Assembly (NCBI GenBank): GCA_946056785.1
Contig: CAMGKS010000051.1
Span: 1-8,029, forward strand
Source of the DNA: an uncultured Clostridia bacterium
Lineage (GTDB): Bacteria > Bacillota > Clostridia > Christensenellales > CAG-917
DNA length: 8,029 bases
Reading direction: 5' to 3'
Made by a program: the position numbers and the translations under genes. Of this stretch, positions 1 to 6,597 are shown piece after piece (positions within the stretch are counted from its first letter, which is position 1; each line of letters starts with the position of its first letter). The notes beneath the pieces were generated by a model. That model made no database searches. It was not told where the DNA came from and saw only the letters and a list, made by a program, of their open reading frames with translations.

Positions 1-11
1 TTGGCAAAAAG

Positions 12-23
12 CTGGTTTTCCAG
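12..23 (-). terminator. Possible weak terminator after the MATE gene
   Basis: On the minus strand a CTGG-AAAA-CCAG hairpin is followed by CTTTTTG, about 50 bases past the MATE stop codon. The stem is only 4 bp, so this is a weak candidate and may be chance. Confidence 0.25.
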
Positions 24-76
24 AAGCTCGGTGTTCGCTTTTCTGAACTTTTTCTATTATTTGACTAGTTGATTTA

Positions 77-1555
77 TTATTGTTTGTCGTTTCCTTTATC
101 TACGCTTAAAATGTTTGTTTTAGAAAAACTTTTCATTTCTTCATAAGAGGAAAATTCAGCGACGACTTTACCGGCCTTAGGAGCGTATTCTTGCGACGCC
201 GTTTTTCTTTTGTTGAATAAAAATATAAAAATTATAATGTCAATAACAAAATTGATAACCCAACTTATCGGCCATGATAAATAAAGCATTTCAGGCGTAT
301 GAATTGCCCTACATGCCGTATATATCCAGATTATTCTGAAAATACATACGCAAAAAAAGCTCGTCAAAGTCGGCGTTAAAGAATATCCCATTCCCCTGAG
401 ACAGCCGACAAGTATTTCAACTATTCCGCAGACAAAATAAATAGGCAAAATGATTTTTAGCCTTTGAACCGCATAATTGATAACCACTTCGTCGGTAACG
501 TATAGCATTGCTATATACTTTCCCGCCGACAACAAAATTGCGGTGAAAAACAAACTAATGACTATAACCATTGCCGAACATTCTAATGCGATTTTTTTAA
601 TTCTGTCAAACTTTCCTGCCCCGTAATTCTGTCCCGCAAAAGATACGGAAGCATTGGAAACGGCGTTCATAGAAGTGTAAACAAATCCTTCGAGATTGCT
701 CGACGTCGAACTGCCTGCTACCAGTGCATACCCGAAGCCGTTAAGATTCGTTTGTATCAATACGTTTGCTATGGAAAAAAACGAGCTCAATATCCCCGAC
801 GGCAAACCGACTTTTAAAACTGCGGTCGTGCTGCCCTTATAAAACTTCAGCTTTTTAACGGATAATTTGCAATAACCTTTTTCTTTAAGCATAGTTGCTA
901 TAAGTAAGATACAGGAAACGTATTGACTTACAACCGTTGCGATTGCAACGCCGGCTACGTCCAAAGAAGCTACTATTACAAAAATCAAATTAAGACAAAC
1001 GTTTAAAATTCCGGCAAAAAACAAATATAACAAAGGTCTTGTCGTATCGCCTTTCGCTCTCAAAGCAGCCGTTCCGAAGTTGTAAATAATATTTGCCGGA
1101 GCACCTATAAAATACAGTCTTAAATAAAGTACCGCTTTATCCAAAATTATCGGGTCGGTATCCATCCATATCAAAAACACCTTTGCCATTGACGTACCTA
1201 TTATACCCAAAGCCAAACCAAAAACTACGGAAAGACACATCGACGTGTGAAGCGTTGCAACGGCACGTTTTTCATCGGCGGCTCCTATTGCCTGAGCCAT
1301 AATCACGTTTACGCCAACCGATATCCCTATTGCTACGTTGACAAAAAGATTGATAAGAGCCGTATTCGAACTTACTGCGGCAAGAGATTGCGTTCCCGTT
1401 TTAGAAAACTGCCCGATTACCATAAGGTCAGCCGCATTAAACAGCAACTGCAATACCCCGGAAAGTGCAAGAGGCAACGCTACCGCTATCAAATTTTTAA
1501 GAAGCGGCCCCTTTGTCATATCCATATCAATAATTTTTGTTGAAATCTTTTTCAT
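77..1555 (-). CDS. MATE family efflux transporter (multidrug/Na+ antiporter type)
   Basis: This 492-residue integral membrane protein has the length and the hydrophobic pattern of about 12 transmembrane segments typical of MATE (NorM/DinF/YoeA-like) transporters, which export cationic drugs or metabolites in exchange for Na+ or H+. The N-terminus carries the family-typical TKGPLLKNLIAVALPLALSG stretch (about residues 14-33). The two halves each have the short loop seen in the family, AQAIGAADEKRA in the first half and GQNYGAGKFDRIKK in the second. A cytoplasmic tail of about 45 polar residues follows the last membrane segment. The substrate cannot be predicted. I kept the ATG at 1555; Met11 (1525) and Met13 (1519) are alternatives, and none of the three has a clear ribosome binding site. 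The gene is separated from the upstream kor genes by a terminator and a 23-bp repeat array, so it is probably transcribed alone. Confidence 0.93.
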   Translation of the reverse strand: MKKISTKIIDMDMTKGPLLKNLIAVALPLALSGVLQLLFNAADLMVIGQFSKTGTQSLAAVSSNTALINLFVNVAIGISVGVNVIMAQAIGAADEKRAVATLHTSMCLSVVFGLALGIIGTSMAKVFLIWMDTDPIILDKAVLYLRLYFIGAPANIIYNFGTAALRAKGDTTRPLLYLFFAGILNVCLNLIFVIVASLDVAGVAIATVVSQYVSCILLIATMLKEKGYCKLSVKKLKFYKGSTTAVLKVGLPSGILSSFFSIANVLIQTNLNGFGYALVAGSSTSSNLEGFVYTSMNAVSNASVSFAGQNYGAGKFDRIKKIALECSAMVIVISLFFTAILLSAGKYIAMLYVTDEVVINYAVQRLKIILPIYFVCGIVEILVGCLRGMGYSLTPTLTSFFCVCIFRIIWIYTACRAIHTPEMLYLSWPISWVINFVIDIIIFIFLFNKRKTASQEYAPKAGKVVAEFSSYEEMKSFSKTNILSVDKGNDKQ

Positions 1556-1576
1556 TTTGATTTGTCTATTCGATTT

Positions 1577-1582
1577 ATAATA
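1577..1582 (-). promoter_or_regulatory. Candidate -10 element for the MATE gene
   Basis: The minus strand reads TATTAT (5 of 6 matches to TATAAT) 21 bases before the MATE ATG. No convincing -35 hexamer lies 16-18 bases further upstream, where the 23-bp repeat array begins. If real, the leader would be only about 15 bases long and would contain no Shine-Dalgarno sequence. Confidence 0.35.
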
Positions 1583-1599
1583 AATATTCTTTATGCGTT

Positions 1600-1736
1600 C
1601 CGATTAAATTCAACCACCTACCCCATTTAATTCATCGATCCTCCCCGATTTAATTCAACGACACTACCCGATTTAATTCATCGATCCTCCCCGATTTAAT
1701 TCAACGACACTACCCGATTTAATTCAACTATACTCA
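1600..1736. repeat. Tandem 23-bp repeat array, two alternating unit types
   Basis: Units begin at 1600 (divergent, 22 bp), 1622, 1645, 1668, 1691 and 1714, with an exact 23-base period from 1622 on. All share the core CCGATTTAATTCA with minor changes. The second half alternates: units at 1622 and 1668 continue TCGATCCTCC, and units at 1645 and 1691 continue ACGACACTAC. The array is therefore a 46-bp duplication (1622-1667 and 1668-1713) with a single mismatch, flanked by diverged single units. The 23-base period is not a multiple of three, and there is no open frame across the array, so it is not coding. It lies between the kor terminator and the MATE start. A role as a regulator-binding array, an mRNA leader element or a plain minisatellite is undecided. 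Confidence 0.9.
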
Positions 1737-1753
1737 AAGTATATTCGCATTTT

Positions 1754-1784
1754 AAAAAAGTCACGCTATAAGCGTGACTTTTTT
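1754..1784 (-). terminator. Rho-independent terminator of the kor operon
   Basis: A perfect 14-bp inverted repeat (AAAAAAGTCACGCT / AGCGTGACTTTTTT) with a 3-base loop lies 16 bases after the stop codon of the gamma-subunit gene. Read on the minus strand, the GC-containing stem ends in a run of six T. The symmetric A/T flanks mean it could also work in the other direction, but no plus-strand gene ends here. Confidence 0.92.
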
Positions 1785-1799
1785 CTGTTATACGAAATA

Positions 1800-2324
1800 T
1801 TAAAGCTCGTAGCCTGCAAGAAATGCCGCTTTATTAGATTCGATAAATTTTGCTTTCGCTGCAAACACTTTTTCAATGGTTTTGAGCATTTCGTCTTTTG
1901 TGAAAAGTCCGCTATGCTTTATGTAAGCTCCGAGAACAACAAGGTTCGACGCTTTATCGTTTCCAATTTTATGAGCTATTTCGTTAGCGTTGACGTAAAT
2001 TGTTTTAACGTCGTCACGATTAACTTTATCTGAAATAAGCGAGCTGTTAACAAGCACGAGGCCGCCCTTTTTAACGCTTGCTATAAATTTGTCAAGACTT
2101 GGCTTGTTCATGGCAATCAACGTATCGGGCGTTGCGATAATCGGAGAAGCAATAGGTGCTTCGTCAACGACAACCGAACAGTTTGCCGTGCCGCCACGCA
2201 TTTCAGGACCGTATGAAGGAAGCCACGTTACGTTTTTATTTTCAAACATTGACGCATAGGCAATCATTTGACCAAGCGATAAAACGCCTTGACCGCCAAA
2301 ACCTGCAACGATTAATCTTTCCAT
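1800..2324 (-). CDS. korC: 2-oxoacid:ferredoxin oxidoreductase, gamma subunit (KorC/VorC type)
   Basis: This 174-residue protein is the gamma subunit of the pyruvate/2-oxoglutarate/branched-chain 2-oxoacid:ferredoxin oxidoreductase family, which forms part of the CoA-handling side of the complex. Family marks are the N-terminal glycine-rich GFGGQGVLSLGQ (residues 8-19) and the conserved PSYGPEMRGGTANCSVVV stretch (36-53). The length matches the family. I chose the ATG at 2324 rather than an in-frame start 24 bases upstream, because AAGGAGG at 2331-2337 sits 6 bases before it and because MERLIVAGFGGQG is the usual N-terminus. The start lies one base past the beta-subunit stop codon, and the ribosome binding site is inside the beta-subunit gene, so the two are probably translationally coupled. 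It is the last gene of the operon, before a strong terminator. Confidence 0.93.
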   Translation of the reverse strand: MERLIVAGFGGQGVLSLGQMIAYASMFENKNVTWLPSYGPEMRGGTANCSVVVDEAPIASPIIATPDTLIAMNKPSLDKFIASVKKGGLVLVNSSLISDKVNRDDVKTIYVNANEIAHKIGNDKASNLVVLGAYIKHSGLFTKDEMLKTIEKVFAAKAKFIESNKAAFLAGYEL

Positions 2325-2325
2325 A

Positions 2326-3060
2326 CTAAACCTCCTTGTAAACGCCAAGCGGGAATATTTTCGTCATATCGTTTTTGACGTATTCCACTGCCTGAAGCGG
2401 AGACATGTGCCAGTTGGTTGGACAAGCACACAAGACTTCGACAAACGAGAATCCCTTGCCTTCAACTTGATTTCTGAATGCCTTTTCGATAGCTTTTTTA
2501 GCCTTTTTGATGTTTGGCACGTCTGCTACCGAAACTCTTTCGACGTAGCTAGGGCCGTCAAGAGTAGCAAGCATTTCGCTTACCTTAATAGGATTTCCGT
2601 TTAAGATTGCGTCTCTGCCGTAAGGGCAAGTTGTAGATTTTTGACCTAATAACGTTGTAGGGGCCATCTGACCGCCCGTCATTCCGTAAATTGCATTATT
2701 GATGAAAATTACGGTAATATTTACGCCTCTTGCCGCTGCATGAAGTATTTCGGCAAGACCGATACTTGCAAGGTCGCCGTCGCCTTGATAAGCAAACACG
2801 ATATTATCGGGATTTACGTATTTAATGCCCGTTGCAACCGCAGGGGCTCTACCGTGAGCTGCCTCCTGCATATCGCAATTAAAATAATTATATGCAAAAA
2901 CCGCACAACCGACAGGAGCAACGCCGACAACGTGTCCCTCAGCCCCGACGGCTTCGAGTGCTTCCGCTACCAAGCGATGCACAATGCCGTGAGAACAACC
3001 TGGGCAATAATGAAGCGGAGCGTCAGTCAAAAATTTTGATTTTTCAAATACGATGCTCAT
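2326..3060 (-). CDS. korB: 2-oxoacid:ferredoxin oxidoreductase, beta subunit (thiamine diphosphate binding)
   Basis: This 244-residue protein is the thiamine-diphosphate-binding beta subunit of a 2-oxoacid:ferredoxin oxidoreductase. It carries CPGCSHG (residues 19-25), typical of Kor/Vor beta subunits. The cofactor motif is GDGDLASIG (93-101) followed by NNAIYGMTGGQ (121-131), which binds Mg2+ and the diphosphate. Further cysteines (C19, C22, and C145 in TTCPYGRD) fit ligation of a proximal [4Fe-4S] cluster, as in related enzymes; that assignment is by family analogy. The ATG at 3060 directly follows the alpha-subunit stop, with AGGAGG 9 bases upstream inside the alpha-subunit gene. Sequence alone does not separate 2-oxoglutarate from 3-methyl-2-oxobutanoate specificity. 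Confidence 0.94.
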   Translation of the reverse strand: MSIVFEKSKFLTDAPLHYCPGCSHGIVHRLVAEALEAVGAEGHVVGVAPVGCAVFAYNYFNCDMQEAAHGRAPAVATGIKYVNPDNIVFAYQGDGDLASIGLAEILHAAARGVNITVIFINNAIYGMTGGQMAPTTLLGQKSTTCPYGRDAILNGNPIKVSEMLATLDGPSYVERVSVADVPNIKKAKKAIEKAFRNQVEGKGFSFVEVLCACPTNWHMSPLQAVEYVKNDMTKIFPLGVYKEV

Positions 3061-3061
3061 A

Positions 3062-4126
3062 TTATTTGACCTCCTTTAAAACAAAATCCACAACATCTTC
3101 AGGAGCCATAATATTGCCTCCCGAACGGCCGTAAAATTTAACCGGCTTTTTACATTCGGTATAAAGTTTAACGTCTTCGATATACTGTCCCATAGAAAGT
3201 TCTACCGTGACTATTTCTTTGACGGATTTCATTTCACCCACTTTCTTAAATGCGTCTTTAGGGAAAGGATAAACCGTTATCGGACGGATAAGACCGGCTT
3301 TAATACCTTTTTCGCGAAGCATATCGACAGAACTCTTAACAATTCTGCCAACCGTGCCGTAAGCCGTAAGAACGATTTCTGCGTCGTCCAATAAATACTC
3401 TTCGGCTTTTGCTTCATTCTTTGCCATTTCGTCATAGACCTTTTGCAACTTATGATTCATTGCTTCAAGTTCATCAGGTACTATGTAAAGCGAATTTATA
3501 ATTCTTCTGTTTTCTCCCGTGCCTTCGCCCGTTGTTGCCCAAGGTTTTTTAGGGAACGTAGCAGGATCTTTCATAGGAGGAAGTTCGACTGCTTCCATAA
3601 TCTGTCCTAACATGCCGTCGCCTAAAATCATAACAGGCAAACGGTATTTCTCGGCTTTATCCCAAGCGTCATACATAATGTCGACGCATTCCTGAACAGA
3701 ATTAGGCGCGACGACAAGCATTCTGTAATCGCCGTGGCCGCCGCCTTTTACCGCCTGGAAATAGTCGCCTTGACAAGGCTGAATACCGCCAAGCCCCGGA
3801 CCCGAACGAACCATGTTGACTATAACGCACGGAAGTTCCGCGCCGCATATGTAAGAAATACCTTCTTGTTTAAGGCTTATGCCCGGGCTCGAAGAACTCG
3901 TCATGGCTCTTCCGCCTGCACCGGCAGCACCGTAAACCATATTAATTGCCGCAACTTCCGACTCTGCCTGGACGAAATGTCCGCCGACTTCGTTAAGTCT
4001 CCAAGACATGTACTCAGGAATTTCGTTTTGCGGGGTTATAGGATAACCTGCATAAAAACGGCATCCGCCTCTTATTGCAGCTTCTGCTATTGCTTCATTG
4101 CCTTTCATCAATTTCTTTTCTGCCAT
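3062..4126 (-). CDS. korA: 2-oxoacid:ferredoxin oxidoreductase, alpha subunit (KorA/VorB type)
   Basis: This 354-residue protein is the alpha subunit that, with beta, forms the active site of a CoA-dependent 2-oxoacid:ferredoxin oxidoreductase. The N-terminal pyrimidine-binding domain has the hallmark YPITPQNEIPEYM (residues 28-40; the YPITP loop contacts the 2-oxoacid carboxylate), followed by QAESEVAAINMVYGAAGAG (53-71), TSSSSPGISLKQEG (76-89) and the SGPGLGG loop (108-114). The C-terminal half has the second transketolase-like domain, around VLTAYGTVGRIVKSSVDMLR. There is no fused gamma domain, which fits the separate korC. In many clostridial annotations this protein is called VorB (branched-chain 2-oxoacid), so substrate choice stays open. 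The ATG at 4126 has GGAGG a few bases upstream, and the gap to the ferredoxin gene is 12 bases. Confidence 0.94.
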   Translation of the reverse strand: MAEKKLMKGNEAIAEAAIRGGCRFYAGYPITPQNEIPEYMSWRLNEVGGHFVQAESEVAAINMVYGAAGAGGRAMTSSSSPGISLKQEGISYICGAELPCVIVNMVRSGPGLGGIQPCQGDYFQAVKGGGHGDYRMLVVAPNSVQECVDIMYDAWDKAEKYRLPVMILGDGMLGQIMEAVELPPMKDPATFPKKPWATTGEGTGENRRIINSLYIVPDELEAMNHKLQKVYDEMAKNEAKAEEYLLDDAEIVLTAYGTVGRIVKSSVDMLREKGIKAGLIRPITVYPFPKDAFKKVGEMKSVKEIVTVELSMGQYIEDVKLYTECKKPVKFYGRSGGNIMAPEDVVDFVLKEVK

Positions 4127-4138
4127 AAGTACCTCCGC

Positions 4139-4345
4139 CTACTTCTCTACCGTAATTACACAATCAGGGCAAGTAGTCGCACAAAAAGCACAACCGATAC
4201 AACTTGCCATATCGTTACATTCGATAACGAAATATCCTTTGTCGTTGCTAACAGTTTTTGAAACCGCCAAAATTTTCTTTGGACAAGCTTCAGCACAAAG
4301 ACCACAGCCTTTGCACAATTTTTCGTCAATAGTAATTTTTGCCAT
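4139..4345 (-). CDS. korD: 2[4Fe-4S] ferredoxin-like delta subunit of the 2-oxoacid oxidoreductase
   Basis: This 68-residue protein has two complete CxxCxxCxxxCP motifs: C11, C14, C17, C21-P and C49, C52, C55, C59-P. Each cluster takes three ligands from one motif and one from the other, giving a classic 2[4Fe-4S] electron carrier. Extra cysteines at 43 and 62 are not needed for the clusters. The position directly ahead of korA, korB and korC marks it as the delta subunit that takes electrons from the catalytic core to free ferredoxin. The D-A-B-C gene order is common for four-subunit enzymes. The ATG at 4345 has the moderate site AGAGGT upstream. The gap to the preceding NYN gene is 32 bases and contains no terminator. 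Confidence 0.93.
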   Translation of the reverse strand: MAKITIDEKLCKGCGLCAEACPKKILAVSKTVSNDKGYFVIECNDMASCIGCAFCATTCPDCVITVEK

Positions 4346-4377
4346 TCTATACCTCTAGCGTTTTCGCCACAAAATTG

Positions 4378-5352
4378 TCAATCTAATCCGCCGAGCAATT
4401 TATAAAGCTGAGCGATAAGTGCGTCGTCGTCGATATTTTCCGTTTCGTCCTTTTCCGAATCGTCGCTTTCTTGTCCGTCGTCCAAGTTTACAGGCTCGAA
4501 TTCGTTATCATCGTCAACATCGTCGGCATATTCGTCTGCGGCTAATAAGTCTTCACCGCCGTTTTCGTCTTTGTCGTCTTCGGCAACAGACGGAAGAGTA
4601 ACATCGCCTGCATTATCCGAAACGCTGTCGCTTTCCGAACCGAAAATTTGTCCGTCGTCTGTTTTTTCTTCGGACGCCTCGTTCACCTCGGAGTTGATTT
4701 CGTTCATCATTTCGTCAACCTGTGCCATCGTTTCGTCTTCGAGTTGCTTAATATCCTCTTTTGTAGGTTCAGAAACTTTTGTTTCGTCTATTTCAGGGAC
4801 AACGTCGCTTAAAGCCTTTTCTATTACCTTTTCGTCAACCGTATTTTCAGAATCGGCGTCGACGTAAATCAATTCGGTAGGAGCGACTTGTTTATATCCT
4901 TTTTTGAGAACGTCTTTTACGACAGGTTCTTCTCCGCCTAAAAGTATGGCTTTATTGCAAAGAGCCGCATTTTTATCAGGTTCGATAACGCCGGCTATGA
5001 CGTCCATTCCGTAAGATTTCAAATAAGCTATAAGCGGAGTAATATCTCCTTGTCCGTAAATCAAAAAGAAGCCGTCGATATTAGGAAACTGAGCAAGTCT
5101 GACAGCGTCGATAACCTGTCTTAAATCAAGCCTGCCTCTTTTCTTTTTCGGCAAAGCACTGAGAGCATCAAAATTGTTTTCTCTTATAAATTCGTCGTAA
5201 TCTTTTGAACGTTTAGATGAATATCCGTAAAATTTACAAGCGGCTATTTCACCGTAATTAGACAACTCGTTTAAGGCTTTTGCAAAAGTCTTATAAGAAA
5301 TTCTTACGCTTTCGATATCTGCTAAAACAACGTATTTTTTTGATGAATACAT
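4378..5352 (-). CDS. NYN/PIN-like domain protein with long acidic C-terminal tail
   Basis: Residues 5-138 form a domain resembling the NYN (LabA/DUF88, PIN-like) nuclease fold. It has a first-strand Asp (D12 in VVLADIES), then D76 and D82 (GRLDLRQVIDAVRLAQ), then IDGFFLIYGQGDITPLIAYLKSYGMDVIAGV (92-122), which aligns with the family pattern of S-G-D-x-D-F followed by a helix and a GxxV strand. At the first Asp of that motif this protein has Gln101; D103 remains. Family members are metal-dependent RNA-processing nucleases or their relatives, so activity here is uncertain. Residues from about 190 to 310 are disordered-looking and very acidic (about 48 Asp/Glu among the last 134 residues, 7 Lys, no Arg). 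They end in a hydrophobic ALIAQLYKLLGGLD. The domain is about two-thirds identical to the gene just upstream, indicating tandem duplication. GGAGG precedes the ATG closely; the gap to the upstream gene is 10 bases. The function is unknown. Confidence 0.8.
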   Translation of the reverse strand: MYSSKKYVVLADIESVRISYKTFAKALNELSNYGEIAACKFYGYSSKRSKDYDEFIRENNFDALSALPKKKRGRLDLRQVIDAVRLAQFPNIDGFFLIYGQGDITPLIAYLKSYGMDVIAGVIEPDKNAALCNKAILLGGEEPVVKDVLKKGYKQVAPTELIYVDADSENTVDEKVIEKALSDVVPEIDETKVSEPTKEDIKQLEDETMAQVDEMMNEINSEVNEASEEKTDDGQIFGSESDSVSDNAGDVTLPSVAEDDKDENGGEDLLAADEYADDVDDDNEFEPVNLDDGQESDDSEKDETENIDDDALIAQLYKLLGGLD

Positions 5353-5362
5353 ATATCCTCCG

Positions 5363-5782
5363 TTACTCCACCTTGAGAATAATGGTTTTCGTACATAAAA
5401 CCGAATTTTGGTCGGGTTCGACGACGCCTGCGATTACTTCCAGATTAAACGCTTTAAGATAAGCGATGAGCGGTGTTAAATCTCCTTGTCCGTAAATTAA
5501 AAAGAAACCGTCTATGTTTGAACTTTGACTCAGTTGAACGGCGTCGATAACTTGACGCATATCGAGTTGTCCTCTGCGTTTGCCGCTGAGCGGCGCCAAA
5601 GCTTCATAACTGTTTTCTTCGATAAACTCCGCATAATCACGAGTACGCTTTCCGCTGTAGCCGTAAAATTTGCAAGACACAATTTCGCCGAATTTTGAAA
5701 GCTCTTTCAAAGCGGCGTTAAAAGTACTGTACGGAACTCTTATCGATTCAATATCGGCTAAACAAACGAATTTTTTCGCCAT
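5363..5782 (-). CDS. NYN/PIN-like single-domain protein, paralogue of its downstream neighbour
   Basis: This 139-residue protein consists of only the NYN/PIN-like domain. By my hand alignment about 89 of 133 positions are identical to the N-terminal part of the next gene. The putative acidic site is D10 (CLADIES), D74 and D80 (GQLDMRQVIDAVQL) and D101. Gln99 replaces the usual first Asp of the S-G-D-x-D motif, exactly as in the paralogue. It ends a few residues after the domain and lacks the acidic tail. The ATG at 5782 overlaps the ogg stop codon (TAATG), with AGAGGAG at 5788-5794, so translation is probably coupled to ogg. The domain assignment rests on pattern matching of strand/helix order and acidic residues; the specific role (nuclease, RNA binder or inactive scaffold) is not known. 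Confidence 0.8.
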   Translation of the reverse strand: MAKKFVCLADIESIRVPYSTFNAALKELSKFGEIVSCKFYGYSGKRTRDYAEFIEENSYEALAPLSGKRRGQLDMRQVIDAVQLSQSSNIDGFFLIYGQGDLTPLIAYLKAFNLEVIAGVVEPDQNSVLCTKTIILKVE

Positions 5783-6591
5783 TATAACTCCTCTACAAAA
5801 TTATCTCTTGCATAATAAAACAAATATTGCTGTACGTAACCGCTGTACTCCCCGTAAGTTTTAACCAAAACTTCGCTGAGTTTTTCTGCCGGCACGTCAC
5901 CGTAACTTTTTGCAAACACCCTTTTTATCCACGTGTCGACGGGGAAAACGTCCGTGCGGTGAAAACCGAAAAGCAAAATGCAATCGGCGACTTTTCTGCC
6001 AACGCCTTTGAATTGCAACAGTTTTGCACGGAGACTGCCCGTATCCAGATTCTTTAACGCTTCTACGTCGATATCTAAAAGCGCCTTTGCGGTATTAGTT
6101 AAATAATTTGCTCGGTATCCGGCTCCGATTCCGGAATAAAAACTTTCGTCGACAGAAGCTAAGACTTTCAAAGACGGAAAAGCGAAATACCCGCCCATAT
6201 CTTTGCCGAGCGAACTGCACAGCCTTTCCAATATTAACTTGATACGCGGAATATTGTTGTTTGCCGAAATGATAAACGAAAAAACAGTTTCAATAGGGTC
6301 TTGATTTAATATTCGTATACCCTTGCCAAAATCAGCCATTTTTGCAAGTTTATCATTCGCTTTTATGTTATTAATTATTGTATCATAGTTTCTATCAAAG
6401 TCAAAGTAATTTTTGAAAAATCTTTCGCTGTCGGTCAACATAAAAAAACCTTCGTCGTCGCTTAAAATTTCACAGCGTTTATCAGTTGCGATAACTTCAT
6501 AACCGCCGTCCGTTTTTTTATATCTGAACACCTGACCGCATTCAAGAGTAGCTTTAGGGTCGAAACCTTTTTCAAATCTTATCTTTTGCAT
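5782..6591 (-). CDS. ogg: 8-oxoguanine DNA glycosylase/AP lyase (OGG type, HhH-GPD family)
   Basis: This 269-residue protein is a bifunctional base-excision repair enzyme that removes 8-oxoguanine and can nick the abasic site. The N-terminal beta domain has LECGQVFRY (residues 16-24), the counterpart of the OGG LxxGQxFRW motif. The helical part has SANNNIPRIKLILERLC (109-125). The helix-hairpin-helix is LQFKGVGRKVADC (192-204), and the catalytic lysine is K200. The catalytic aspartate is D219 in VFPVDTW, 19 residues later, the same spacing as K249/D268 of human OGG1. I start at the ATG at 6591 because the family homology begins there. The longer in-frame GTG start at 6627 overlaps a candidate -35 box. 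Neither start has a Shine-Dalgarno sequence. The stop codon overlaps the next gene's ATG. Confidence 0.92.
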   Translation of the reverse strand: MQKIRFEKGFDPKATLECGQVFRYKKTDGGYEVIATDKRCEILSDDEGFFMLTDSERFFKNYFDFDRNYDTIINNIKANDKLAKMADFGKGIRILNQDPIETVFSFIISANNNIPRIKLILERLCSSLGKDMGGYFAFPSLKVLASVDESFYSGIGAGYRANYLTNTAKALLDIDVEALKNLDTGSLRAKLLQFKGVGRKVADCILLFGFHRTDVFPVDTWIKRVFAKSYGDVPAEKLSEVLVKTYGEYSGYVQQYLFYYARDNFVEEL

Positions 6592-6597
6592 AAACCG

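Noticed and set aside
1600..1736. CRISPR array
   Set aside because: The units abut one another with no unique spacers, and the period is 23 bases with alternating unit types.
2325..2348. Eight-residue N-terminal extension of korC
   Set aside because: It overlaps the end of korB, and the perfect AAGGAGG sits between it and the ATG at 2324, which matches the family N-terminus.
3734..4261. Plus-strand open frame of 175 codons antisense to korA and korD
   Set aside because: It is a shadow of well-supported genes on the other strand, with no ribosome binding site or family resemblance; the same holds for the other plus-strand frames across 1247-6057.
4346..4381. Internal promoter before the ferredoxin gene (perfect TTGACA at 4376-4381)
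   Set aside because: The only -10-like hexamer, TATAGA at 4346-4351, is 24 bases away, too far, and lies directly against the ATG. The TTGACA includes the NYN stop codon and is probably chance.
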